This document shows positions 16,743 through 28,817 of a stretch of DNA of 64,000 bases, one piece after another; position 1 is the stretch's first letter, and each line of letters starts with the position of its first letter. The stretch is from Paraglaciecola sp030730205 (GTDB lineage Bacteria; Pseudomonadota; Gammaproteobacteria; Enterobacterales; Alteromonadaceae). The notes below the pieces were generated by a model. It ran no database searches. It was not told the origin of the DNA and was given only the letters and a program-made list of their open reading frames with translations. Where the stretch lies: positions 186,001 to 250,000 of the forward strand of contig NZ_JBGQOM010000001.1 of assembly GCF_052119645.1 (NCBI RefSeq). The letters are read 5' to 3'. A program made the position numbers and the translations under genes.

Positions 16743-18470
16743 TTAAATTGGCTCAATAGCATCTACCATCAGTTGCAAATTTACGCGGCCACGAAATTCG
16801 TTAATATCAAGTTTGAAGGCCAGTCTGACTTTTTTGCATGCCAAATTCGGCCATGCATTTGGATCAATATTAAAAGCAATTGCATCGAGCAACAGATGCT
16901 CTTGAAAACGCACCAACATTTTCAAATGTTTGCCGCCTAGTAACTTTTGCTCTAGCAACTCAAATTCGTCATCAAAAACGGGCTCAGGAAAGCCTTGCCC
17001 CCAAGGTCCCGCGTCTTTCAGTAATTGCGCAAAAGCAATGCTGTATTGGTCTTTTAGCAAAACACCGTCAGACAAGACCTCGCCTGCTAAAGGTTTACCC
17101 TTTAACAAGGCTTCGGTTGTCAAATGAAAGGCTTGTTCAAATTCTGCTAACTTTGCCAATTCTATGGTCAAACCAGCAGCCATCGCGTGCCCTCCAAATT
17201 TAATAATTAGGCCAGGATATTGACTGTTAATGGTTTCAAGTAAATCGCGAATGTGCACACCAGGGATCGAACGAGCTGAGCCTTTTAATAGCGCATCATC
17301 TTGGTGGGCAAAGGCGATAGTAGGGCGAAAGTATTTCTCTTTAATGCGGCCCGCCAAAATTCCAATCACGCCTTGATGGTAATCTTGCTTATACAACACC
17401 AAACCAAAGGGCAAAGCGTCGGCAGCCAAATTGAGTTGTTCAAGAGCCTTCACCGCCTCTTGCTGCATCGAGCTTTCTATCTCTCTGCGCTCTTGGTTGA
17501 GGCTGTCCAACTGCACCGCAATTTGTCGTGCACGGGCGGGATTGTCTGTTAGTAAACATTCTATGCCTAAGGACATATCATCTAAGCGCCCAGCCGCATT
17601 TAAACGAGGCCCAACTACAAAGCCCAAATCGGAGGCCATCAACTTACTTTTGTCGCGACCAGCCACTTCCATAATAGCCTGAATACCTTTGCAACATTGG
17701 TCGCTGCGAATACGCTGCAATCCTTGATGCACTAAAATCCGGTTATTGCTATCTAGTGGCACAACATCTGCCACGGTTCCAAGCGCTACAATATCCAATA
17801 GCTCGGCTAAATTTGGCATCGGCATATTTTGCCTTGCAAACCAGTTTTGTTTGTTTAACTCCGCACGTAAGGCTAGCATTAAATAAAACGCCACCCCCAC
17901 TCCGGCTAAGTTTTTAGATAAAAACTCACAACCTGGTTGGTTTGGATTAACTATAGCATCTGCGATAGGTAGACGACTTGCCGCCAAATGATGGTCAGTA
18001 ATAAGTACTTTTAAACCTAAGGCTTTCGCTTTTTCAACGCCAGCAAAACACGCTATTCCACTGTCCACCGTCATGATGAGTTCCGCCCCTTCACGAGCAG
18101 CAACATCAACAATTTCAGGACTCAATCCATAACCAAAATCAAAGCGATTCGGCACTAAATAACTGTGTTGTTTTGACCCCAACATGGTAAGCGACAACAT
18201 ACACAGAGCAGTACTCGTTGCACCATCAGCGTCAAAATCGCCTACTACCATTATTTTTTGCTGAGATTGAATAGCCGTAACTAACAGATTCACTGCGCCG
18301 CTGACGCCTTTGAGTTCGTTATAGTGCAGTAACGACTGAGTAGTGCGCAGCAATTGCTGTTCATTTTGCACACCTCGGTCGGCGTAAATTTGACGAATCA
18401 CAGGGTGGAGATTGGCGGGAAGGTGGGCGTTATCAGCAGGCACTCTGCGAGTTATAACTAAATTAGGCAT
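16743..18470 (-). CDS. recJ: Single-stranded-DNA-specific exonuclease RecJ
   Basis: 575 residues. The DHH phosphoesterase motifs are present: VVGDFDADGATSTAL around residue 76, TVDSG near 134, TDHH at about 158-161, and GGHAMAAG in the DHHA1 region, followed by an OB-like C-terminal part. RecJ degrades ssDNA 5' to 3' in RecF-pathway recombination and mismatch repair. It lies 59 bases downstream of dsbC on the same strand, the common xerD-dsbC-recJ order without xerD here. Confidence 0.96.
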   Translation of the reverse strand: MPNLVITRRVPADNAHLPANLHPVIRQIYADRGVQNEQQLLRTTQSLLHYNELKGVSGAVNLLVTAIQSQQKIMVVGDFDADGATSTALCMLSLTMLGSKQHSYLVPNRFDFGYGLSPEIVDVAAREGAELIMTVDSGIACFAGVEKAKALGLKVLITDHHLAASRLPIADAIVNPNQPGCEFLSKNLAGVGVAFYLMLALRAELNKQNWFARQNMPMPNLAELLDIVALGTVADVVPLDSNNRILVHQGLQRIRSDQCCKGIQAIMEVAGRDKSKLMASDLGFVVGPRLNAAGRLDDMSLGIECLLTDNPARARQIAVQLDSLNQERREIESSMQQEAVKALEQLNLAADALPFGLVLYKQDYHQGVIGILAGRIKEKYFRPTIAFAHQDDALLKGSARSIPGVHIRDLLETINSQYPGLIIKFGGHAMAAGLTIELAKLAEFEQAFHLTTEALLKGKPLAGEVLSDGVLLKDQYSIAFAQLLKDAGPWGQGFPEPVFDDEFELLEQKLLGGKHLKMLVRFQEHLLLDAIAFNIDPNAWPNLACKKVRLAFKLDINEFRGRVNLQLMVDAIEPI

Positions 18471-18529
18471 TTATATATTTCAAGTTTTTAGCTAAGAAAA
18501 GCCTGCTAAAGAGCAGGCTCACAAATCCA

Positions 18530-19252
18530 CTATAGCGCCTTGAGGGCTTGTTCTAACAAATTAGGAGGCTGGTAGCCTGGAATTAGCGAACCATCAGGTA
18601 AGATGATATTTGGTGTACCGTTTACACCAATTTGTTGACCGAAGGCGTATTGTTCAGCCACTTTGTTCTCACACACTTTTGACGCAACCGTTTGACCATT
18701 TTTTGCATCATCCATGGCCTCTTGTGGATCACTTGCACACCATACTGACACCATATTTTTATAGGTTTGTCCGCGTAAGCCTTCGCGAGGATAAGCTAAA
18801 TAGCGAACAGTGATACCAAGATCATTATATTTGTCCATTTCGCCGTGCAATTTACGGCAATATCCACACGTAATATCAGTAAAGACATCAACCACATATT
18901 TTTCATTTTTGGCTTTATATTCAATCACTGAATCTTTAAATTCTTCTACTCCAGCTAATCGCATTTTACTCAAGGCTAACTCTGTTTCGTTACGCATGCC
19001 GGCGTCAAGATTATACACACGGGCTTGCAGTAAAAACTTACCGTCTTTACTGGTGTAAAATAAGCCTTTATCTGTTTCGAGTTGCAATAATCCAGTAATA
19101 GGAGAGTCAGCGATAGAAGAAACTTTCATGCCTAAGGTGCTCTGAATTTTTTGTTTCACAGCATCAAAGTTATCCACCTGAGATGAAGCTAACACCGCAC
19201 CACTTAGGACCAAGGCTAAACCTAGAGCGGAATGCTTAAACCAATTTTTCAT
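18530..19252 (-). CDS. dsbC: Thiol:disulphide interchange protein DsbC
   Basis: The start MKNWFKHSALGLALVLSG at 19252 is chosen: it begins a clear signal peptide and has AGGA 6 bases upstream, whereas the longer frame adds 47 basic residues. The 240-residue product has an N-terminal dimerisation region and a thioredoxin fold with the active site CGYC (about 129-132, DITCGYCRKLH) and cis-Pro loop GVNGTPNIILPDG. A second pair of cysteines (VWCASD, KVCENK) is as in E. coli DsbC. It isomerises wrong disulphides in the periplasm. Confidence 0.95.
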   Translation of the reverse strand: MKNWFKHSALGLALVLSGAVLASSQVDNFDAVKQKIQSTLGMKVSSIADSPITGLLQLETDKGLFYTSKDGKFLLQARVYNLDAGMRNETELALSKMRLAGVEEFKDSVIEYKAKNEKYVVDVFTDITCGYCRKLHGEMDKYNDLGITVRYLAYPREGLRGQTYKNMVSVWCASDPQEAMDDAKNGQTVASKVCENKVAEQYAFGQQIGVNGTPNIILPDGSLIPGYQPPNLLEQALKAL

Positions 19253-19461
19253 ACGTTTCCTACTTCTTCTATGGGTAAAAACACCCGACATTAATAAGAC
19301 CTTAACCAGGCCAAATAATTTCATAAATATGCGTTGAGTGTACTGGATTGTCTGATTGAATCCAAACCTTAAGACTGGCTGTTTCTGTAACAAATTCTTT
19401 GCTTTACAGTAAAATCAGCGTAATGAGCTTAAAATAATAATGGTCAGCCTGTGGCCAATAA

Positions 19462-19770
19462 TTACGGCTCTGCTGGGGTTCCACACTGCCAGCACAACTC
19501 AAAATTTCCGTCATTACTTTCTTGGCACCGTTCACACAACCAACTGTGTTGTAGCGGTTGATGTTCAAAGTCTTTAATTAATTTTTGTGCTTTAGCCAGC
19601 CACCCCTCGTCAGTAAGCCATACTTCGGGTAATACATCAAAAGGTGAGAGTTCGCCCATCGCACCAATGGCAAATTCGTTTTTCACAAAACAAGGAATGC
19701 CATTTTGTTCAAGCCACTGCTTAATTTGCCAAACCATAAAACGGTCGTGATGACTGTATACTTTCAGCAT
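19462..19770 (-). CDS. DUF2007 protein with C-terminal zinc ribbon
   Basis: 102 residues. The N-terminal two-thirds match DUF2007 (MLKVYSHHDRFMVWQIKQWL, then GIPCFVKNE and PEVWLTDEGWLAKAQKLI). The end carries a four-cysteine RanBP2-like finger, WLCERCQESNDGNFELCWQC, with the typical W-x-C-x2-C, N and C-x2-C spacing. Pfam calls DUF2007 a putative signal-transducing domain; the role is not known. It lies 21 bases after pilU on the same strand and may be co-transcribed. Confidence 0.8.
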   Translation of the reverse strand: MLKVYSHHDRFMVWQIKQWLEQNGIPCFVKNEFAIGAMGELSPFDVLPEVWLTDEGWLAKAQKLIKDFEHQPLQHSWLCERCQESNDGNFELCWQCGTPAEP

Positions 19771-19791
19771 AATTGATTTGGTCTCAATCCA

Positions 19792-20904
19792 TTAATCCAT
19801 GTCGATAGATACATTAGACAATGAGCCTAATTTATTACCATCATCCGACGCTAATTTAATCATTAGCCGCAAATCATTGGGTGAGTCAGCATGATGAATC
19901 GCATGGTCAAGACTGATTTTACCGGCCTTGTACAAATCATATAAGGCCATATCAAAACTTTGCATGCCCAGCTCTTTACCTTTACGCATGGCTTCTTTGA
20001 GCCCGCCAATTTCATTACGTTGAATTAAATCTGTCACCAAAGGTGAATTTAATAAGATTTCTATAGCTGCCACTCGCCCCTTACCATCAGGTGTAGGCAC
20101 CAATTGCTGGGCGACAATAGCACGCATATTTAAGCTCAAATCAAAACGCAGTTTTTCATGTTGGTCATGAGGCGCCAAATGCATAATGCGTTCGATAGCC
20201 TGATTCGCATTATTAGCGTGCAAGGTGGCAACGCATAAATGCCCTGTGTCAGCAAAAGACATGGCATATTCCATGGTTTCCATTGAACGAATTTCACCAA
20301 TTAAAATGACATCAGGGGCCTGACGTAAGGAGCTTTTCAAGGCATCATCAAAGGATTTAGTATCAATACCTACTTCGCGCTGTGTCACGACGCATTGACT
20401 ATGCTCATGCACAAATTCAATCGGATCTTCAATCGTTAAAATATGCCCTTTTGAATTTTGATTGCGATGCCCTATTAAGGCCGCTAATGAGGTTGATTTA
20501 CCCGTACCCGTAGCCCCAACAAATAACAATAAACCCCGCTTCGCCATAATCACGTCTTTTAAAATGGGCGGTAAACCGAGATCATCTACTTTTGGAATTT
20601 GTGTGACAATACGCCTCACAACCATTCCGGCCATATCGCGCTGCCAAAAAGCACTGCAACGAAAACGGCCAATTCCGTCACGGGCAATCGCAAAGTTACA
20701 TTCTTTACTGTCAGTAAATTCCTGAATTTGCTTATCGCTCATGGCGTCGTGTACCAGAGCCAAAGAAGACTCTTCATCGAGTACACTGCTACCAATTGGT
20801 GTCATTTGTCCATTAATTTTGGCACTAACCGGAAAGCCCACGGTGATAAATAAATCTGAGGCACCTGCCTCTTGCATCGCTTCTAAATAAGGCGTGAGTT
20901 CCAT
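19792..20904 (-). CDS. pilU: Type IV pilus retraction ATPase PilU
   Basis: 370 residues. Walker A is GATGTGKST, Walker B region DVILIGEIRSMETMEYA, with the PilT/PilU His box (HLCVATLHANN). The N-terminus ELTPYLEAMQEAGASDLFI and the longer C-terminus distinguish it from PilT. PilU is the accessory retraction motor working with PilT at the inner membrane. It follows pilT by 37 bases, the usual order. Confidence 0.96.
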   Translation of the reverse strand: MELTPYLEAMQEAGASDLFITVGFPVSAKINGQMTPIGSSVLDEESSLALVHDAMSDKQIQEFTDSKECNFAIARDGIGRFRCSAFWQRDMAGMVVRRIVTQIPKVDDLGLPPILKDVIMAKRGLLLFVGATGTGKSTSLAALIGHRNQNSKGHILTIEDPIEFVHEHSQCVVTQREVGIDTKSFDDALKSSLRQAPDVILIGEIRSMETMEYAMSFADTGHLCVATLHANNANQAIERIMHLAPHDQHEKLRFDLSLNMRAIVAQQLVPTPDGKGRVAAIEILLNSPLVTDLIQRNEIGGLKEAMRKGKELGMQSFDMALYDLYKAGKISLDHAIHHADSPNDLRLMIKLASDDGNKLGSLSNVSIDMD

Positions 20905-20941
20905 AACTATTTCCGCTAACTAAGTATATTGATGAATAAAA

Positions 20942-21985
20942 TCAGAAACCTGAAGTGGGCTTTTTATCAATCGATTTGGCTGCCGCATCTTGGGCGGTAA
21001 TTAATCCCTGCGCAACTAAACGCTGTAAACATTGATCCATGGTTTGCATACCATGTTGTTGACCCGTTTGGATCACTGAATACATTTGCGGGACTTTGTC
21101 TTCGCGGATCAAATTACGGATAGCCGGAATTCCCAACATAATTTCGTGAGCGGCCACTCGCCCTCCCCCGACTTTTTTCAATAAGGTCTGTGAAATAACC
21201 GCTCGTAAGGATTCAGATAACATCGAACGGATCATGGATTTTTCAGCGGCAGGAAACACATCAATAATACGGTCGATGGTTTTAGGCGCTGAATTGGTGT
21301 GCAAGGTGCCAAACACCAGGTGCCCAGTTTCTGCCGCCGAAATGGCCAAACGGATGGTTTCTAAATCCCGTAACTCACCCACCAAAATAATATCAGGGTC
21401 CTCACGTAAAGCTGATCGTAAAGCGTTGTTAAAACTGTGGGTATCACGATGCACTTCACGCTGGTTGAGTACACAAAGTTTATTTTCATGCACAAATTCA
21501 ATGGGGTCTTCGATGGTCAGAATATGTTCGCGCTTAGTTGAATTGATATGGTCAATCATGGCCGCTAAGGTAGTACTTTTACCTGACCCTGTTGCCCCCG
21601 TTACCAATACAATACCAGTAGGCTGATTAATGATTTGCTTAAAAATTTGCGGAGCGCCTAAGTCATCTAAACTTAAAATTTTACTTGGAATGGTTCGTAA
21701 TACAGCAGCCGCACCGCGATTTTGCACAAACGCATTGACCCTGAAACGTGATAAGTCTTTTACTTCAAAAGAAAAATCGGTTTCTAGGTTTTCTTCATAT
21801 TCCTTGCGCTGCTTGTCGTTCATGATTTCATAAATCAAGCTATGCACTTCTTTGTGTTCAAGGGCAGGCACATTAAGTTTACGCATCTCGCCATCTACCC
21901 GAATGATAGGTGGTAATCCAGCTGAAAGATGCAAGTCTGAGGCTTTATTTTTCACACTAAAGGCTAAAAGTTCGGTAATATCCAA
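20942..21985 (-). CDS. pilT: Type IV pilus retraction ATPase PilT
   Basis: I place the start at the TTG at 21985 (protein MDITELLAFSVKNKASDLHL). It is preceded by GGAGAA at ideal spacing and gives 347 residues, the normal PilT length; the longer ATG frame would run into yggS. Walker A GATGSGKST, Walker B DPDIILVGELRDLET and the AIRNLIREDKVPQMYSVIQ region mark PilT. The hexameric motor depolymerises pili for twitching. Only 29 bases separate it from the divergent yggS. Confidence 0.96.
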   Translation of the reverse strand: MDITELLAFSVKNKASDLHLSAGLPPIIRVDGEMRKLNVPALEHKEVHSLIYEIMNDKQRKEYEENLETDFSFEVKDLSRFRVNAFVQNRGAAAVLRTIPSKILSLDDLGAPQIFKQIINQPTGIVLVTGATGSGKSTTLAAMIDHINSTKREHILTIEDPIEFVHENKLCVLNQREVHRDTHSFNNALRSALREDPDIILVGELRDLETIRLAISAAETGHLVFGTLHTNSAPKTIDRIIDVFPAAEKSMIRSMLSESLRAVISQTLLKKVGGGRVAAHEIMLGIPAIRNLIREDKVPQMYSVIQTGQQHGMQTMDQCLQRLVAQGLITAQDAAAKSIDKKPTSGF

Positions 21986-22014
21986 GCCAAATTCTCCGTA
22001 AAAAAGTTTACAAC

Positions 22015-22698
22015 GTGGAAACAATAGCAGAACGACTCAAAAGCGCATACCAAACAATCGAGCAATCTACCTTAGCCGCTAATCGTCCACCAAATACCGT
22101 ACAATTGCTAGCGGTCAGTAAGACCAAACCCGTATCTGATATCGTGCAAGCGTATGAAGCTGGACAACGTTTATTCGGCGAAAATTATGTCCAAGAGGGG
22201 GTTGAAAAGGTCCAAGCGCTGCGCGCACTAAGCGACATCGAATGGCATTTTATTGGCCCCATACAGTCAAATAAAACCCGTTTAGTGGCCGAAAATTTTG
22301 CGTGGGTACACGCTATCGACCGTTTAAAAATAGCCCAACGTTTGAATGATCAACGCAGTGCCCACAAACAACTGAATGTGTGCATTCAAGTCAACATCGA
22401 TGATGAAGCGAGTAAGTCGGGTGTGCCTATTGAGGAAGTAAAGGCGCTTGCGGCGGCGATTAACCCCTTACCCCACTTGAAATTACGAGGTTTAATGACC
22501 ATCCCTAAGGCAGATGCAAGTGAAGTGCAACAAAAGCACAGTTTTTCAGCTATGCAAGAGCTATTTGTCGAGATGCACAGACTTTATCCAGAGATAGATA
22601 CGCTATCTATGGGCATGTCAGGTGACATTAAGCCTGCGATTGCACATGGTAGTACAATGGTTCGTATTGGCACGGCTATCTTTGGTAGCCGACAATAA
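22015..22698 (+). CDS. yggS: YggS/PROSC family pyridoxal-phosphate-binding protein
   Basis: 227 residues from a GTG start. The PLP-binding Lys lies in LLAVSKTKPV near residue 36, and the family segments LFGENYVQEGVEK, EWHFIGPIQSNKTRLVAE, LRGLMTIPKAD, LSMGMSGD and MVRIGTAIFG are all present. YggS controls PLP homeostasis and has no known enzyme activity. It begins a yggS-proC-yggT gene row next to pilTU, a common gammaproteobacterial arrangement. Confidence 0.95.
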   Translation: METIAERLKSAYQTIEQSTLAANRPPNTVQLLAVSKTKPVSDIVQAYEAGQRLFGENYVQEGVEKVQALRALSDIEWHFIGPIQSNKTRLVAENFAWVHAIDRLKIAQRLNDQRSAHKQLNVCIQVNIDDEASKSGVPIEEVKALAAAINPLPHLKLRGLMTIPKADASEVQQKHSFSAMQELFVEMHRLYPEIDTLSMGMSGDIKPAIAHGSTMVRIGTAIFGSRQ

Positions 22699-22730
22699 GT
22701 ACAGCAAATTTAAGATCAAACAGAGGTAAA

Positions 22731-23552
22731 ATGGAACATAGACGCATAGCCTTCATAGGCGCAGGTAATATGAGTAAAAGTATAATCAGTGGACTCGTAA
22801 ATAATGGTTATCCCGCTGAATATATATATGCCAGTAATCCTTCAATGCCCAAGTTAGATGCCTTACATCAACAATTCGGCATTCAAATTAGTCAATCTAA
22901 CGTCCATGTTGTAGAGCAAGCACAGGTAATTGTATTGGCCGTAAAACCACAGCTTATGGCACAAATGTGCGCTGATTTGGCCAAGCAAACTGAATTACAA
23001 GACAAACTGTTTGTATCTATTGCCGCTGGTATCAGTGTTCAAAGGTTGCAAGAAATGTTAGGTGGTAACTATAAGGTCATTCGCACGATGCCCAATACGC
23101 CTAGTTCTTTAGGCTTAGGCATGACAGGTTTGTATGCGAATGAGCAAATACCAACCGAGGACAGAGACTATGCAGGTGCCTTGCTCAAACATGTTGGTAA
23201 AATTGCATGGGTAGAAAAAGAAGCCATGATCGACGGTGTCATTGCGGCAGCAGGCAGCAGCCCAGCTTACTTCTTCGCTTTTTTAGAAGCCATGCAGCAT
23301 GAAGCTCAACAGCAAGGATTTGATCGAGATACCGCTCGATTACTGGTGCAACAGGCAATGCTAGGCGCAGCCGAAATGGTATGTCAAAATCCCCAACTCG
23401 AAATCAGTGAACTGCGTACTCAAGTTACGTCTAAAGGCGGCACTACCGCTCAGGCGCTGGCTTGTTTTGCCGATAACGGTTTAAGTGATATTGTAGCCAA
23501 AGCAATGCAAGCTGCCGTTGCTCGAGCTAAAGAGATGTCTACAACGTTCTGA
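22731..23552 (+). CDS. proC: Pyrroline-5-carboxylate reductase
   Basis: 273 residues. Rossmann motif IAFIGAGNMSKSIISG at the start, IRTMPNTPSSLGLGMTGLY in the middle and the substrate-binding end SPAYFFAFLEAM ... LRTQVTSKGGTTAQAL. It makes L-proline from pyrroline-5-carboxylate with NAD(P)H. AGAGG lies 5 bases before the ATG; 32 bases follow yggS. Confidence 0.97.
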   Translation: MEHRRIAFIGAGNMSKSIISGLVNNGYPAEYIYASNPSMPKLDALHQQFGIQISQSNVHVVEQAQVIVLAVKPQLMAQMCADLAKQTELQDKLFVSIAAGISVQRLQEMLGGNYKVIRTMPNTPSSLGLGMTGLYANEQIPTEDRDYAGALLKHVGKIAWVEKEAMIDGVIAAAGSSPAYFFAFLEAMQHEAQQQGFDRDTARLLVQQAMLGAAEMVCQNPQLEISELRTQVTSKGGTTAQALACFADNGLSDIVAKAMQAAVARAKEMSTTF

Positions 23553-23630
23553 GTGTGAACTCGAACAAGATGTAAATTTAAAACGCGCCAATTTTCAAAT
23601 TAAAATGTGTGTTCAGGAAACAACAACGCT

Positions 23631-24173
23631 ATGAGTTCAATTGACTTTTTAATCAGTTTGCCATTTAAACTTTATTTAATGGTAGTGTTATTGCGCTTTT
23701 GGCTGCAATTGTCCCGAGCGGATTTTTACAATCCATTTAGCCAATTTATTGTCAAAGCAACCCATCCCATTATTGGCCCTTTGCGCCGAGTTGTGCCGTC
23801 TATGGGCCGCTTTGATACCGCAACCTTATTGTTAGCCTGGCTTGTGGCGATTGCTAAGATAGTAGTACTAAGCTTGTTGGCGGGTTATGCCTTAACAAAC
23901 TTTGTAGGCATTGGCTTGGCTGGTTTATTAATTGTGTTCTCTGAGGCCATCGATTTAGTTATTTACGTGCTTATATTACGTGCCATCATGAGCTGGGTGA
24001 GTCAAGGCCGCAACCCCATGGAGTTGGTGTTAGCGCAATTAACTGAACCAATGTTAGCGCCGATCCGTAAAAGAATGCCTGATCTCGGTGGTTTAGATTT
24101 ATCAGTCATGGTGGTTATTTTAGTTCTTATATTTTTACAAAAATTAATGGGTGACCTGTTTGGTGCATTTTAA
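23631..24173 (+). CDS. yggT: YggT family membrane protein
   Basis: The ATG at 23631 (MSSIDFLISLPFKLYLM) is chosen, with CAGGAA upstream; earlier in-frame codons are not family-like. 180 residues with two YGGT repeats, each with a pair of helices and the motif NPFSQFIVKATHPIIGPLRR in the first and NPMELVLAQLTEPMLAPIRK in the second. The family is linked to osmotic tolerance and division-site membrane proteins; the function is unsettled. Third gene of the row. Confidence 0.92.
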   Translation: MSSIDFLISLPFKLYLMVVLLRFWLQLSRADFYNPFSQFIVKATHPIIGPLRRVVPSMGRFDTATLLLAWLVAIAKIVVLSLLAGYALTNFVGIGLAGLLIVFSEAIDLVIYVLILRAIMSWVSQGRNPMELVLAQLTEPMLAPIRKRMPDLGGLDLSVMVVILVLIFLQKLMGDLFGAF

Positions 24174-24594
24174 TAAATTTCGGGTATTTGCCTTCCTCAG
24201 TATGTTGCTTAGCGCTGCGGCGGTGCACGCAGAACAGAAGGTCGCGTTAGGAACTTGGGATGTACATTACATTGCCCTTAATAGTACATTTCTCACCCCT
24301 GAAGTTGCGAAACAATACGGGATATTACGCAGTAAATTTAATGGTTTGATCAATATTTCGGTACTCGATAAGAAGACAAGTGCGGCGCAAAGTGTGGTTA
24401 TGAACGGCGAAGCCAAAAATCTATTAGGGGTAGTTAAAGGCCTAAGCTTTAAAGAAGTAAAAGAGGGCCAAGCTATTTACTACCTGGCGACATTGCCATT
24501 TAGTGACCAAGAACGTTACCGGATCAGTATCACAATTAACAATGGCGCAACGACGCAGCAGTTCACCTTTGAGCATAAGTTTTACGCTGAATAA
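24151..24594 (+). CDS. DUF4426 periplasmic protein
   Basis: 147 residues from a GTG overlapping the yggT end by 23 bases; another GTG at 24163 is equally possible. The signal peptide is VFAFLSMLLSAAAVHA, cut before EQKV. The mature domain, with LGTWDVHYIALNSTFLTPEVA, YGILRSKFNGLINISVLDK and a C-terminal beta-rich part, matches DUF4426, commonly found after yggT in Alteromonadales and Vibrionales. Function unknown. Confidence 0.82.
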   Translation: MTCLVHFNKFRVFAFLSMLLSAAAVHAEQKVALGTWDVHYIALNSTFLTPEVAKQYGILRSKFNGLINISVLDKKTSAAQSVVMNGEAKNLLGVVKGLSFKEVKEGQAIYYLATLPFSDQERYRISITINNGATTQQFTFEHKFYAE

Positions 24595-24708
24595 TTGCTA
24601 ACATCAGCAGATAATGCCTGAATTGCCTCTCATTTGACAAACTCAGTTCTGGCGGCACACTATGTAGCAATAACATCTGTTGTATTCGAGTGTAAGGTAT
24701 TTGTTTAG

Positions 24709-26004
24709 ATGAGAAAATCCAAGGTATCTGACCACACATTAAACACTGATGGACGCAGAACATTCATCAAAACGCTGGGTTCAGTCATCGCTACCGGCGC
24801 TCTTGGTAGCACTGCCCCTTACGTATTTGCGAGACAAAAAACTCGACTGAGAATTCTCGGCACCCACGTTACTTTGCAAGAACAACTGCGCCAACAGGCA
24901 ATGCAAGACATTGGTATTGATTTAGTCTTTGAACCAAGGGGCAGCGCAGCCGTTTTACAAAAAGCCAGTGTTTCACCTTCATCCTTTGATTTGTATGAGC
25001 AGTGGTCAAATAGTATTCGACCGCTATGGGCGAGTGGCTCAATCCAAGCCATCGAAAAAAAACGCTTAACTTACTGGGATGAAATTAACCCCTTATCAAA
25101 AACAGGCAAAATCAGTCCCGATGCTAAAATAGGTGCAGGCGACGCACCTAATAAGATTCTTAATATTCAAGCCGACGGCACCTTAGGTTCAAATCCCACA
25201 GAACTCATCAGCTTTTTACCCTACGTTCACAACGTTGATTCTTTTGGCTACAACACCTTTTTTATTCCCAAAGGCATCCCCTACGAAACAGAGAGTTGGG
25301 GTTGGCTGCTCCAGCCACAACATCGTGGCAAGGTAGCCATCGTCAACGATCCAACCATTGGTTTGTTTGATTTAGCCTTAGCAGCACAAGCACAAAATCT
25401 GGTTCGATTTGATGATATTGGTAATTTAAGCAAAGTAGATTTAGATAATCTCTTTAAAGTGTTAATTGACTTTAAACAGCAAAAGCATTTCAGTGGCTTC
25501 TGGAACTCGGTGCCTGAGTCAGTTGATTTTATGCGAACACAACGTGTTTCCATAGAAAGCATGTTTTCACCGGCCGTTGCAACCTTGAATGGGCAAGGAC
25601 TTCCTGTTACTTTCGCAGCCCCTAAAGAGGGCTATCGTGGTTGGCATGGGGTAATGTGTTTATCATCTGCCACTGAGGGTAAACAAAAGGACGCGGCTTA
25701 TGACTACATGAACTGGTGGCTTTCTGGCTGGCCAGGTGCATTTATAGCGCGCCAAGGGTATTATATTTCAAACCCACAACGCTCCAGAAAATTGCTCAGT
25801 ACAAACGAATGGGATTATTGGTACGAAGGTAAAGAAGCGCAACAAAACCTCGTTGGTACTGACGGCAAGATATCCGTGTTAAAAGGTGAAGTGCGCACTG
25901 GCGGTAGTTACACAAAACGCTTTAGCAACGTTGCAGTATGGAACACAGCGATGCCCACCTATGACTACAGTTTACAAAAATGGTACGAGTTCATTAGTTC
26001 ATGA
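24709..26004 (+). CDS. Tat-exported extracellular solute-binding protein (PotD-like)
   Basis: 431 residues. A twin-arginine signal (GRRTFIKTLGSVIATGA) with cleavage near YVFA. The mature part has the spermidine/putrescine-type binding-protein shape: LRILGTHVTLQEQLRQQA, then FDLYEQWSNSIRPL, SFGYNTFFIPKG, RGKVAIVNDPTIGLFDLALA and MNWWLSGWPGAFIARQGYY. No permease or ATPase gene is nearby. Twenty-seven bases downstream starts a hybrid histidine kinase, so the protein may deliver a ligand signal rather than feed an importer. A TAAGG ribosome-binding site is present. Confidence 0.85.
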   Translation: MRKSKVSDHTLNTDGRRTFIKTLGSVIATGALGSTAPYVFARQKTRLRILGTHVTLQEQLRQQAMQDIGIDLVFEPRGSAAVLQKASVSPSSFDLYEQWSNSIRPLWASGSIQAIEKKRLTYWDEINPLSKTGKISPDAKIGAGDAPNKILNIQADGTLGSNPTELISFLPYVHNVDSFGYNTFFIPKGIPYETESWGWLLQPQHRGKVAIVNDPTIGLFDLALAAQAQNLVRFDDIGNLSKVDLDNLFKVLIDFKQQKHFSGFWNSVPESVDFMRTQRVSIESMFSPAVATLNGQGLPVTFAAPKEGYRGWHGVMCLSSATEGKQKDAAYDYMNWWLSGWPGAFIARQGYYISNPQRSRKLLSTNEWDYWYEGKEAQQNLVGTDGKISVLKGEVRTGGSYTKRFSNVAVWNTAMPTYDYSLQKWYEFISS

Positions 26005-26031
26005 CAATAATTAACCAATAAGAAAAATAAC

Positions 26032-28761
<2,730 letters not shown>

Positions 28762-28765
28762 TACC

Positions 28766-28796
28766 CTGAGCTAAACAATGGGGTGGTTTAGCTCAG
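28766..28796. terminator. Hairpin between convergent kinase and xylR genes
   Basis: Perfect 11-bp arms CTGAGCTAAAC / GTTTAGCTCAG around a 9-base loop, between the ends of two convergent genes. U-tracts are weak on both sides, so it is a probable but imperfect bidirectional terminator. Confidence 0.6.
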
Positions 28797-28817
28797 CACA
28801 ACGAAGCCCTTCGAAAA

